Of a stretch of DNA of 52,228 nt, positions 17,186-25,059 are shown piece by piece (position 1 is the first letter of the stretch; the number at the start of each line of letters is the position of its first letter). Under the pieces are notes generated by a model, which was given only the letters and a program-made list of their open reading frames with translations, was not told where the DNA came from and did no database searches. This DNA is from Kerstersia similis (lineage in GTDB: Bacteria > Pseudomonadota > Gammaproteobacteria > Burkholderiales > Burkholderiaceae_B). Location of the stretch: NCBI RefSeq assembly GCF_965139615.1, contig NZ_CBCSIQ010000030.1, positions 1-52,228 of the forward strand, written 5' to 3'. The position numbers were made by a program, and so were the translations under genes.

Positions 17186-18136
17186 TCACGGGCTTCTGGT
17201 GTCCGTGCCGTCGCGCTGGCGGGTCGAATTCGATGGTGTCAGTTCCATGTTCAGCAGCAGGTTGCGCGCCCAGGCCAGCATGGGTTTATGGGCGTGGCGG
17301 CGGCTCCAGTGCAAGGCGACATTGAAGTGCCGCAAGGGCAGCTTGGGATCGATGATGGCGCAGTGGTCGTATTCCGATAAGGCGCGGGCGATTTCATGCG
17401 GCATGATGACAGCCAGATCGGTATTGCGCATGATGCCGGGCAGCGCCAGAAAGTTCGAGGCCATCAGCCTGACCCGATGGGTCAGTTTCAATACCTGGAG
17501 GATGCGCAAGGTTTCCGTATGCGACCGGACAGCGACGAACTCCAGGTTGGGCAGGCGTTCCTGCCAGTCTGCCGGCGTGTGGCATACGCTGCATAGCGGA
17601 TGATTGCGGCGCAGCAGCAGGCGATAGCGGTCCACCAGGAAGTCCTGGGTTTCGGTGCCCGAGACTTCTGGCAGAAAGCCGAGCGCGAAGTGCAGGCGCC
17701 CGTCATCCAGCGCCTCGGTGATGCTGGCTTGTGGATAAGTGCGTGCTTCGACCCGCATGCCTGGTGCGTGTCGGTGCAGGCTGGCCATGATGGAGGGCAG
17801 GAAACGGGCTTCGCCGATGTCGGTCAGGTGCAGGTTCAGGCATTCGGTGGAGGATGCCGGATCGAAACTTTCGCCGTCGCGAACCGCGGCCTCCAGCAAC
17901 GCCAGGCCGCTTTGTACGGATTGCGCCAGCCGGTTGGCGCGCTCGGTGGGCCGGACGCCTCCGCTGATCCGCTCGAACAGCGGGTCGCGCAGCAGCAGGC
18001 GCAGGCGGGTAAGCGCCTGGCTGGTTGAAGGTTGCGACAGGCCGAGTTGCAGTGCTGCGCGGCTCACGCTGCGGGTTCGATAGATGGCATCGAAGACGCG
18101 CAGCAGGTTCAGATCTATGTCGTTGATATTGGGCAT
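17186..18136 (-). CDS. LysR-family transcriptional regulator of the mandelate-type operon
   Basis: The 316-residue regulator has a standard LysR N-terminal HTH: DLNLLRVFDAIYRTRSVSRA, then LQLGLSQPSTSQALTRLRLL and FERISGGVRPTERA. A substrate-binding periplasmic-like domain follows (LRDGR-type segment ITEALDDGRLHFALGFLPE). The subgroup resembles NodD/NahR-type activators of aromatic-acid genes. The start at 18136 (MPNINDIDLNLL) fits the family; the frame is open further upstream. It is divergent from the decarboxylase gene with 90 bp between them, the usual arrangement for a LysR controlling its neighbour. The likely inducer is a mandelate-like acid (inference). A perfect DnaA box, TGTGGATAA, lies inside the gene at 17730-17738. 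Confidence 0.88.
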   Translation of the reverse strand: MPNINDIDLNLLRVFDAIYRTRSVSRAALQLGLSQPSTSQALTRLRLLLRDPLFERISGGVRPTERANRLAQSVQSGLALLEAAVRDGESFDPASSTECLNLHLTDIGEARFLPSIMASLHRHAPGMRVEARTYPQASITEALDDGRLHFALGFLPEVSGTETQDFLVDRYRLLLRRNHPLCSVCHTPADWQERLPNLEFVAVRSHTETLRILQVLKLTHRVRLMASNFLALPGIMRNTDLAVIMPHEIARALSEYDHCAIIDPKLPLRHFNVALHWSRRHAHKPMLAWARNLLLNMELTPSNSTRQRDGTDTRSP

Positions 18137-18139
18137 ACC

Positions 18140-18152
18140 AATATTAGATATT
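18140..18152. promoter_or_regulatory. Candidate LysR operator (dyad AATAT-TAG-ATATT)
   Basis: A perfect inverted repeat, AATATTAGATATT, lies 3 bp beyond the regulator start in the divergent gap. It is AT-rich against a GC-rich background and has the interrupted dyad form bound by LysR proteins. A second A/T-rich run (TTATTGAGCAATAA, itself a dyad TTATTG...CAATAA, 18161-18174) lies toward the decarboxylase gene and could be the activation site. Confidence 0.5.
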
Positions 18153-18226
18153 AGTCTCATGTTATTGAGCAATAAGCGGCTGCTGCCTAGACTGGCTCCA
18201 ATCAACCTATGGAGCGACCGATTGCC

Positions 18227-19840
18227 ATGCACAGCCACTCATCCCCCGATTCCCCGCGCCCGACCGTCCGTGATGCGGTGTTTCGCCTGTTCCGCGAATT
18301 CGGCATAGACACTGTATTCGGTAATCCCGGTTCGACGGAACTGGCGATGTTCCGTGATTTCCCTGAAGACTTCCGTTATGTCCTGGGCCTGCAGGAATCC
18401 GTGGTGGTCGGCATGGCGGACGGCTATGCACAGGCCAGTGGCAACGCGGCGCTGGTGAATCTGCACTCGGCGGTGGGAGTGGGGCATGCCATGGGCAATA
18501 TTTTCACGGCATTCCGCAACCAGACGCCGATGGTGATCACCGTCGGCCAGCAAGCCCGTTCCATGCTGCCCTTCGATCCGTTCCTGGGCGCCACACAGCC
18601 GACGCTGATGCCTCAGCCTTATGTGAAATGGGCGTGTGAGCCGGCCCGGGGCGCAGATGTGCCCTGGGCCATGGCGCGTGCCTACCGGATTGCCATGCAG
18701 GCGCCACGCGGCCCGGTGCTGGTGTCCGTGCCGGCGGATGATTGGGACCGGCCTTCCGAATGGGTGCCGCCGCGCCATGTGTCGCCCGCGCGGGCGCCGG
18801 TGGCAACGGATATTGTCAGGCTGAGCCAGGCGCTGGATGCCGCGCGGTGCGTGAAGATCGTGGTGGGCGCAGGCGTGGACCGAGATCATGCGGTGGACAA
18901 GCTCGTTACCCTGGCGCAGCGTCACCAGGCACAGGTTTATGTCGCACCGATGTCGGCGCGTTGTAGTTTCCCCGAACGCCATCCGTTGTTTGCCGGGTTC
19001 CTGCCGGCCATTCGCGAGCAAATCGTGGATCGGCTCCAGGGCGCGGATCTGGTACTGGTGCTGGGCGCGCCGGCATTCAGCTATCACGTTGAAGGCAATG
19101 GCCCGCATATTCCGGCAGAGGCAAGCCTGTGGCAGGTGGTGGACAATCCCGATGTATCGGCCTGGACGCCGCTGGGCAATGCCATCGTATCCAGCCTGGA
19201 TCTGGCGCTCGACGCCCTGCTGGCGCAGTCGGCGCCGCCGGCGCGCGCGGTGCCGGCAATGCTCCCGACTGCGCCCGAGGCCGAACCCAGCCTGCCGTTG
19301 TCCACGGCCTATGCGTTGCAGGCTCTGGACCGGGCACGTCCGGAAGGGATTGCTGTGGTGGAAGAGGCGCCGGGCGCGCGCGGCTTGATCCAGCGCTACT
19401 TGCCGATGCCGGGTGCCAACAGTTTCTACACCATGGCCAGCGGCGGCCTGGGCTACAGCATGCCCGCCAGCGTCGGCGTGGCCCTGGCGCAGCGCAAGGC
19501 AGGACGCCATGACCGCGTCATTGCGCTGATCGGTGATGGTTCCAGCATGTATTCCATCCAGGCGCTCTGGACGGCAGCGCAGCTGCAGCTGCCCATCAGT
19601 TTCATCATCCTCAATAACCGCCGCTATGCCGCATTGCAGGACTTCGCGCCGGTCTTTGATTATCCGCCGGGCGTGAAGCCCGAAGGGACGGATCTGCCGG
19701 ATCTGGATTTCGTCCTGCTGGCGCAGGGCCAGGGGCTGACGCAGGCCAGCCGGGTGGAGACCGCCGAGGCATTGACGCAGGCTTTGCCAGGCCTGTTGTC
19801 GGCCCAGGGCCCCAACCTGCTGGAAATCATCGTGAAGTAA
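18227..19840 (+). CDS. mdlC: Benzoylformate decarboxylase (ThDP-dependent)
   Basis: The 537-residue thiamine-diphosphate enzyme converts benzoylformate (or a ring-substituted analogue) to the aldehyde plus CO2. The catalytic residues known from Pseudomonas putida MdlC are all recognisable: Ser36 in FGNPGSTE (MdlC Ser26), Glu57 in GLQES (Glu47), His80 in NLHSAVG (His70) and the later histidine in SYHVEGNG (His281). The ThDP motif is IGDGSSMYSIQALW followed by ILNNRRY. Starts at 18209 or 18227 are both possible; a GGAG lies 11 bp before the latter. It is the first gene of the rightward operon with the dehydrogenases and TRAP genes. An acetolactate-synthase-like function is unlikely given the MdlC-specific histidines. 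Confidence 0.88.
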   Translation: MHSHSSPDSPRPTVRDAVFRLFREFGIDTVFGNPGSTELAMFRDFPEDFRYVLGLQESVVVGMADGYAQASGNAALVNLHSAVGVGHAMGNIFTAFRNQTPMVITVGQQARSMLPFDPFLGATQPTLMPQPYVKWACEPARGADVPWAMARAYRIAMQAPRGPVLVSVPADDWDRPSEWVPPRHVSPARAPVATDIVRLSQALDAARCVKIVVGAGVDRDHAVDKLVTLAQRHQAQVYVAPMSARCSFPERHPLFAGFLPAIREQIVDRLQGADLVLVLGAPAFSYHVEGNGPHIPAEASLWQVVDNPDVSAWTPLGNAIVSSLDLALDALLAQSAPPARAVPAMLPTAPEAEPSLPLSTAYALQALDRARPEGIAVVEEAPGARGLIQRYLPMPGANSFYTMASGGLGYSMPASVGVALAQRKAGRHDRVIALIGDGSSMYSIQALWTAAQLQLPISFIILNNRRYAALQDFAPVFDYPPGVKPEGTDLPDLDFVLLAQGQGLTQASRVETAEALTQALPGLLSAQGPNLLEIIVK

Positions 19841-19848
19841 GCCCTGCG

Positions 19849-19882
19849 GGCAGGGCAGCGCGAGCGCTGCCCTGCCTTTGAG
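19849..19882 (+). terminator. Hairpin between mdlC and the PanE-like gene
   Basis: A perfect 12-bp GC-rich stem (GGCAGGGCAGCG at 19849-19860; CGCTGCCCTGCC at 19865-19876) with a CGAG tetraloop is followed by TTTGAGTCTT. It resembles a weak intrinsic terminator inside the operon. It may lower expression of the downstream transport genes or protect the mdlC mRNA end. Confidence 0.6.
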
Positions 19883-19902
19883 TCTTGGAGAAGGAGCGAA
19901 GC

Positions 19903-20844
19903 ATGAAAATAACGATCTTGGGCGCTGGCGCCATGGGCGCGTTGTTCGGAGGCCAGTTGGCCGAAGCCGGTCATGATGTGACCCTGCTGGATGTGGATGA
20001 CGCGCGTATCCAGGCGATTCAGGCGGATGGCCTGACACTGGAAACGGGCAGCGGCCACCGTACGGTGCGCCTGCCCATCATGCGCCCGGAAGCGGCCAGT
20101 GGCGCGCCGGACTGGCTGTTGGTGTTTACCAAGTCCGTTCATACGGATGCCGCCCTGGCGGGTGTGCGTCACCTGATCGGGCCGCAAACGCATTTGCTCA
20201 GCCTGCAAAATGGCCTGGGCAATGCCGAGAAGCTGGCTCAGGTGGTGGATGGAAGCCGCGTGGCCCATGGCATGACCACTGTGCCCGCCGATGTCGCCGC
20301 GCCGGGCGTGGTGCGCTCCCACGGGCGTGGCTATGTGCGTTTCATGATGGCCGACGGCAGCGTCAACCCTTCGCTGGAAGCTTTGGCGGAAGCGATGCGG
20401 GAGGCCGGCGTGGATTGCAATGTGACGCCGGATGTCCTGGTGGATATCTGGGAAAAAGTTGCCTTCAACGCCGCCATGAACAGCATGTGCGCGTTGGCGG
20501 GCTGCCCGGTGGATGGGTTGGCTGCCCTGCCCGAAGGCGTGGCGCTGGTGCATGAAACGGCGGCCGAGGTGCTGGCCGTGGCGCGCGCGCTGGGCGTGGG
20601 CGTCAATGAGCCGCGCGTTGCGGCATTGATGGATCATGCCATGGCACACCACACCGGCCATCAGCCGTCCATGCTGCAGGACAGGCTGGCGGGGCGTCCG
20701 ACGGAAATTGATGCCATCAACGGCGCGGTTTGCCGGGCGGCGCACAAGCTGGCGGTGCCGGTGCCGCGCAATGAAACCCTGTGGACTTTGATGCGGCTGG
20801 CGGATCAGCACACGGCAGCACAGGCGGCAGCGGCACGGCACTGA
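19903..20844 (+). CDS. Ketopantoate-reductase-family 2-hydroxyacid dehydrogenase
   Basis: The 313-residue protein has the PanE fold. The N-terminal Rossmann motif GAGAMG is at 8-13 region, a KSVHTD segment near 77, and NGLGN near 103. The family catalytic lysine is Lys185 in DIWEKVAFNAAMN, with Glu268 in RPTEIDAING as substrate-binding partner. In a normal pantothenate pathway it would reduce 2-ketopantoate. Here it sits between a benzoylformate decarboxylase and a TRAP system. Members of this family are known as NAD-dependent D-mandelate dehydrogenases (enterococcal D-2-hydroxyacid dehydrogenases), so oxidation of the (R)-mandelate enantiomer is my preferred reading. A strong GGAGAAGGAG ribosome site fixes the start. 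Confidence 0.8.
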   Translation: MKITILGAGAMGALFGGQLAEAGHDVTLLDVDDARIQAIQADGLTLETGSGHRTVRLPIMRPEAASGAPDWLLVFTKSVHTDAALAGVRHLIGPQTHLLSLQNGLGNAEKLAQVVDGSRVAHGMTTVPADVAAPGVVRSHGRGYVRFMMADGSVNPSLEALAEAMREAGVDCNVTPDVLVDIWEKVAFNAAMNSMCALAGCPVDGLAALPEGVALVHETAAEVLAVARALGVGVNEPRVAALMDHAMAHHTGHQPSMLQDRLAGRPTEIDAINGAVCRAAHKLAVPVPRNETLWTLMRLADQHTAAQAAAARH

Positions 20845-20885
20845 TCGCCTGCGGCTGGACGAAAAAAAATAAAGAGGAGACCCAC

Positions 20886-21431
20886 ATGGCCGAAACCATG
20901 GTGGATGACGACAGCGGCGTCGCTGTCGAAATGGGCCGGGCCGGCAGAGCCCTGCTTTGGGTGTGCAAGCTGCTGGCCGCAATCGGCGGGTTGATGTTTG
21001 TGGTGCTGGTCGTGGTTTCGGTGGTTTCCATCGTGGGCCGCAAGCTGTTTTCGGCACCCGTGCCGGGGGACATGGAAATCCTGCAACTGGTGGCGGCTGC
21101 CGCCGCAGCGAATTTCTTTGCCTACTGTCATCTGATCCATGGCGACCTGAAGGTGGATCTGTTTACGGCAGCGCTGCCGCGCCGCTGGATTCATTTGCTG
21201 GAAACCCTGGGGTCTCTGGCGGTGGCGGCGTTCGGCGCCCTGTTGGCCTGGCGTATTGGCGCAGGTGCCGTCTCTACCCTGGAATCGGGGGAAACATCGG
21301 CCATCCTGGCCTGGCCCGTGGGCTGGTTCCAGGCCGCCATGGTGCCGGGTTTTGCGCTGCTGGCGTTGTCCGGGCTGTATCTGGCGGGCCGCAACCTGTC
21401 CGCCTGCCTGTCGCAAGGGGAAGGAAAATGA
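20886..21431 (+). CDS. TRAP transporter small permease (DctQ type)
   Basis: The 181-residue protein has four hydrophobic segments (around 18-45, 55-75, 95-118 and 140-160) typical of DctQ, starting MAETMVDDDSGVAVEMGRAG. Motifs such as VVSVVSIVGRKLFSAPVPGDMEIL and HGDLKVDLFTAALPRR match the family (GR..f....pg..E). It pairs with the large subunit to form the inner-membrane symporter driven by the sodium or proton gradient. Its stop overlaps the DctM start (ATGA), which implies coupled translation. AGAGGAGA before the ATG is a good ribosome site. Confidence 0.92.
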   Translation: MAETMVDDDSGVAVEMGRAGRALLWVCKLLAAIGGLMFVVLVVVSVVSIVGRKLFSAPVPGDMEILQLVAAAAAANFFAYCHLIHGDLKVDLFTAALPRRWIHLLETLGSLAVAAFGALLAWRIGAGAVSTLESGETSAILAWPVGWFQAAMVPGFALLALSGLYLAGRNLSACLSQGEGK

Positions 21432-22756
21432 GCGGGATCAGCACCGGTATGTGGATTTTCGCGGGTGTGTTCCTGCTGATGGGCTTGCGCATACCGATCG
21501 GTGTCGCCATGTTCATCGGCGGTTCGCTGGGCTACGTGTACCTGCTCGACTGGAACACCCTGCCCTGGCTCAACATGCTGAAGTCGATCCCGTTTGCCCG
21601 GTTGTCGAATTACGACCTGGTGGTGATTCCGCTATTCCTGCTGATGGGGCAGTTCGCCATTCATGGCGGCCTGAGCCGGAACCTGTTTGGCTGCGTGGCG
21701 GCGTTTATCGGGCATCGTCGCGGCGGTATGGCGATGGCTGCGCTGGGCGCCAGTACCGGCTTTGGCGCGATCTGCGGTTCTTCGGTCGCCACGGCGGCAA
21801 CGATGAGCCAGGTGGCCTTGCCCGAGCTGCGCCGCTACGGCTATGACGGCGGTTTTGCCACCGGCACGCTGGCCGCTGGCGGCACACTGGGCATCCTGAT
21901 TCCCCCTTCGGTGCCGCTGATCATCTATGCCATCCTGACCCAGGAGTCGATTGGCAAGCTGTTCGTCGCCAGCATTGCACCGGCCATCGTGGCGCTGGCT
22001 GGCTACTTCCTGGTCATTTTGCTGCAGGTCTATCGCCGCCCCGAGATCGGCCCTGCCGGCCCGCGTGTGTCCTGGCCCAACCGCATGCGCGCCTTGTTGG
22101 ATGTGCTGCCGGTGGCGCTGGTGTTCCTCGTGGTGATTGTCGGGATCTACGGCGGTTGGGCCACGCCCACGGAAGCCGCGGCCATCGGCGCGGGGGCCTG
22201 CGGCCTGCTGGCCGTCTTGCTGGGTGGCTTGCGCTGGCGCGGGCTGTTGCGCTGCGTACTGGGAACGGCATCCGGTTCGGCCATGATTCTGTTGGTGCTG
22301 CTGGGCGCAGATGTACTCAATACCGCCCTGGCGCTGTCGCAGATGCCGGCGGAACTGGCGGACTGGGTGCTGAGCAGCGGCGCGCAGCCCTGGGTGGTGC
22401 TGGCGATGATTCTGGTGATCTATGTCGTGCTCGGGTGCGTCATGGATTCGCTGGCGATGATCCTGCTGACCGTGCCTATTTTCTATCCCATCATCATGGG
22501 GCTGGACTTTGGCATGCCGGATGCGGACAAGTCGATCTGGTTCGGCATCCTGGCGCTGATGGTGGTTGAAATCGGCCTGGTCACGCCGCCTGTGGGCATG
22601 AATGTGTTCATCGTCAACCGCATGGCCAAGGGCGTGACCCTGATGGAAACCTACCGTGGCGTCATGCCATTCCTGATGACCGATCTGTTGCGCATCATTC
22701 TGCTGGCCGCTGTGCCGGGGATTACGCTGGCCTTGGTGCATGGCATGGGCGGGTAG
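21428..22756 (+). CDS. TRAP transporter large permease (DctM type)
   Basis: The 442-residue polytopic protein is the transport subunit of a TRAP system, starting MSGISTGMWIFAGVFLLMGL. DctM landmarks include IPLFLLMGQFAIHGGLSRNLF, GASTGFGAICGSSVATAATM, TLAAGGTLGILIPPSVPLIIYA and the C-terminal GLVTPPVGMNVFIVNRMAKG. About 12 membrane segments are evident. The ATG at 21428 overlaps the DctQ stop. It is the only DctM in the window, yet three TRAP binding proteins are encoded here, so it may serve more than one. The likely cargo is an aromatic 2-hydroxy or 2-keto acid. Confidence 0.93.
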   Translation: MSGISTGMWIFAGVFLLMGLRIPIGVAMFIGGSLGYVYLLDWNTLPWLNMLKSIPFARLSNYDLVVIPLFLLMGQFAIHGGLSRNLFGCVAAFIGHRRGGMAMAALGASTGFGAICGSSVATAATMSQVALPELRRYGYDGGFATGTLAAGGTLGILIPPSVPLIIYAILTQESIGKLFVASIAPAIVALAGYFLVILLQVYRRPEIGPAGPRVSWPNRMRALLDVLPVALVFLVVIVGIYGGWATPTEAAAIGAGACGLLAVLLGGLRWRGLLRCVLGTASGSAMILLVLLGADVLNTALALSQMPAELADWVLSSGAQPWVVLAMILVIYVVLGCVMDSLAMILLTVPIFYPIIMGLDFGMPDADKSIWFGILALMVVEIGLVTPPVGMNVFIVNRMAKGVTLMETYRGVMPFLMTDLLRIILLAAVPGITLALVHGMGG

Positions 22757-22850
22757 CGCCGTCCGCCTTCGCCCGGCGCGCGGCTGCCGCTGCCGCTGCC
22801 TGCCGGGACGCGCAGTACAGAAAAATATATTCACAAAGAGGAGACTTACC

Positions 22851-23903
22851 ATGAGGACTTTGCAATGCTTGCTCGCTGCCGCCGCACTGGCGACCGCCCT
22901 GCCGGCCGCGGCCGCCAAGCCTGTCGTGTTGCGCGTGCATCACTTCCTGGCGTCGAATTCCAATGCTCAGGTCAATATCATTGAACCTTGGTGCAAACGC
23001 ATCGAGGAACAGTCCGAGCAGCGCATGCGTTGCCAGATCTACCCGGCGGCGCAGCTGGGGGGCACACCGGCGCAGTTTTTCGATCAGGCGCGCGATGGCG
23101 TCGTGGATATCGTGTGGACGATTCCTACCTACGCGTCGGGCCGTTTCACCAAGACCGAAGTATTCGAGCTGCCCTGGATCACCGATAACGCAGAGGCAGG
23201 CAGCAAGGCATTCTGGCGCTATGTAGAGGAGCATGCCCAGGATGAGTACAAGGGCGTCAAGCCTTTGTTCGTGCACCTGCATGACGGGACGCTGCTGCAT
23301 TTCGCCGGCAAGGAACCCAGGACCCTGGAAGACCTCAAGGGCTTGAAGGTGCGGGTGCCGACGCGCATCAATTCCACCATGATCGGCCTGCTGGGCGCTG
23401 TGCCGGTGCAGATGCCGCTGCCGCAGGTGCCGGAATCCGTGGCCAAGGGCGTGATCGATGGCGCCACGGTTCCCTGGGAAGGCATGCCGGCGATCAAGCT
23501 GAGCGAGGTGGCCAAGTGGCACCTGGATGTGCCCGAAGGGATGCCGCGCATGTCCAATACCACCTTTCTTTTTGGCATGAATCAGGCGAAGTACGACAGC
23601 CTGCCGGATGATCTGAAGGCGGTGATCGATGCCAACAGCGGCCTGGATGCATCCGGCTGGGCGGGGCGCGCCGGGTTCGATGAACAGTTGCAGCGTTTCC
23701 AGGACGAAGCGCTGGGCTACGGTGGCACCATTCATCACATCACACCGGAGGAGTACGAGCGCTGGGTGGCGGCGACGGCGCCCATCGTGGACGAGTGGAA
23801 GAAGGAAGTGGCCGCCAAGGGCGCGGACGGGCAAGTGCTGTATGACGCCGCCCGTGCCCTGGTGACGGAGTACTCCCAGCCTCAGGCGGGTGGGCAGCAG
23901 TAA
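22851..23903 (+). CDS. TRAP transporter substrate-binding protein, copy 1 (DctP family)
   Basis: The 350-residue periplasmic binding protein starts MRTLQCLLAAAALATALPAA, a signal peptide cleaved after AAA before KPVVLRVHH. DctP landmarks are QIYPAAQLGGTPAQFFDQARDG, ELPWITDNAEAG, and GLKVRVPTRINSTMIGLLGA, which contains the arginine that normally clamps the substrate carboxylate. AAAGAGGAGA precedes the start. A second copy follows 109 bp later. An 84-bp block (23585-23668) is nearly identical to 24753-24836 of that copy, although the rest is clearly diverged. The ligand is probably mandelate-like (inference from context). Confidence 0.92.
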   Translation: MRTLQCLLAAAALATALPAAAAKPVVLRVHHFLASNSNAQVNIIEPWCKRIEEQSEQRMRCQIYPAAQLGGTPAQFFDQARDGVVDIVWTIPTYASGRFTKTEVFELPWITDNAEAGSKAFWRYVEEHAQDEYKGVKPLFVHLHDGTLLHFAGKEPRTLEDLKGLKVRVPTRINSTMIGLLGAVPVQMPLPQVPESVAKGVIDGATVPWEGMPAIKLSEVAKWHLDVPEGMPRMSNTTFLFGMNQAKYDSLPDDLKAVIDANSGLDASGWAGRAGFDEQLQRFQDEALGYGGTIHHITPEEYERWVAATAPIVDEWKKEVAAKGADGQVLYDAARALVTEYSQPQAGGQQ

Positions 23904-23985
23904 AACCGTTCATTTCAGTCGTGAGTCCCGGCGCCAGCGGCCATCGGCCGCAGGTCCCGGGCAGAATAGCCGATAAAAAACAATA

Positions 23986-24001
23986 GGCCCGGAGACGGGC
24001 C
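23986..24001 (+). promoter_or_regulatory. Hairpin before the second TRAP binding protein
   Basis: GGCCCG-GAGA-CGGGCC forms a perfect 6-bp stem with a GAGA loop, ending 2 bp before the GAGGAG ribosome site of the next gene. It may tune processing or relative translation of the two binding-protein genes. Confidence 0.4.
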
Positions 24002-24012
24002 GAGGAGACGAA

Positions 24013-25059
24013 ATGCGTATTTCCCCACTGGCGCTGCTGTTCCCTGCCTTGCTGGCTGTCGGTGCCGTGCAGGCGGCTGATAAACCCATCACGCTGCGCG
24101 TGCAGCATCCCTTGCCTTCCACCTCCAGCGCGCAGAAAAACCTGATCGAGCCGTGGTGTGCGAAGGTGCGTGAAGAATCCAACAACCGTCTGCAATGCCA
24201 GATCTATCCGGCGATGCAATTGGGCGGCACGCCTGCGCAACTGATAGACCAGGTGCGCGATGGCGTGGTGGATGTGATCTGGACGACGGCGACCTACGCT
24301 TCGGGCCGCTATACGAAGTCCGAAGTGTTCGAGTTGCCGTGGATTACACGTTCCGCCGAGGCCAGCAGCAAAGCGCTGTGGAGCTATGTGCAGGACAACG
24401 CCATGGATGAATTCAAGGGCGTGCGGCCGGTATTCCTGCACTTGCATGAAGGCGCCCTGCTGCACTTTGCCGATGGCAAGAAACCGGAACAGTTGGAAGA
24501 CCTGAAGTCGCTCAAGCTGCGTGCGCCGACCCGGTTGAATTCCCGCAGCATCGAAGCGCTGGGTGCGACGCCGGTGCAGATGCCGATGGCTGCCGTGCCG
24601 GAATCCATGGCCAAGAAAGTGATCGATGGCATTCTGGTTCCCTGGGAGAGCGCACCGGCGATCCGCCTGCAGGAACTGGCGAAATACCATGTGGATGTGC
24701 CTGCCGGCCAGCCGCGCCTGTCCAATACCATTTTCCTGTTCGGCATGAACCCGGCGAAGTACGACAGCCTGCCGGATGACCTGAAGGCAGTGATCGATGC
24801 CAATAGCGGCCTGGATGCATCCGGCTGGGCGGGGCGGACGGCATTCGATGACCTGAGCGGGGGCTATCGCGATCAGATTGTCGCCGCTGGTGGCGAGATA
24901 CATTATCTGCCGCAGGCCGAGTATGAGCGCTGGGTGGCTGCTACCGAACCCGTGCAGGAAACCTGGTTCAAGGAGGTGGCAGCCAAGGGGGGCGATGGCC
25001 CTGCCCTGCTGCGCCAGGCCCGTGAATTGGTCGAGCGTTACGAGGCTGAACGTCAATGA
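24013..25059 (+). CDS. TRAP transporter substrate-binding protein, copy 2 (DctP family)
   Basis: This 348-residue paralogue of the preceding protein has signal peptide MRISPLALLFPALLAVGAVQ cleaved after QAA/QA before DKPITLRV. It keeps the same landmarks (CQIYPAMQLGGTPAQLIDQ, SGRYTKSEVFELPWITRSAE, LKLRAPTRLNSRSIEALGA with the carboxylate-binding arginine). By eye it matches copy 1 at roughly two residues in three. Differences concentrate in the ligand-proximal lobes, so it may bind a different aromatic acid or enantiomer (inference). Its stop overlaps the start of the mandelate dehydrogenase gene. Confidence 0.92.
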   Translation: MRISPLALLFPALLAVGAVQAADKPITLRVQHPLPSTSSAQKNLIEPWCAKVREESNNRLQCQIYPAMQLGGTPAQLIDQVRDGVVDVIWTTATYASGRYTKSEVFELPWITRSAEASSKALWSYVQDNAMDEFKGVRPVFLHLHEGALLHFADGKKPEQLEDLKSLKLRAPTRLNSRSIEALGATPVQMPMAAVPESMAKKVIDGILVPWESAPAIRLQELAKYHVDVPAGQPRLSNTIFLFGMNPAKYDSLPDDLKAVIDANSGLDASGWAGRTAFDDLSGGYRDQIVAAGGEIHYLPQAEYERWVAATEPVQETWFKEVAAKGGDGPALLRQARELVERYEAERQ

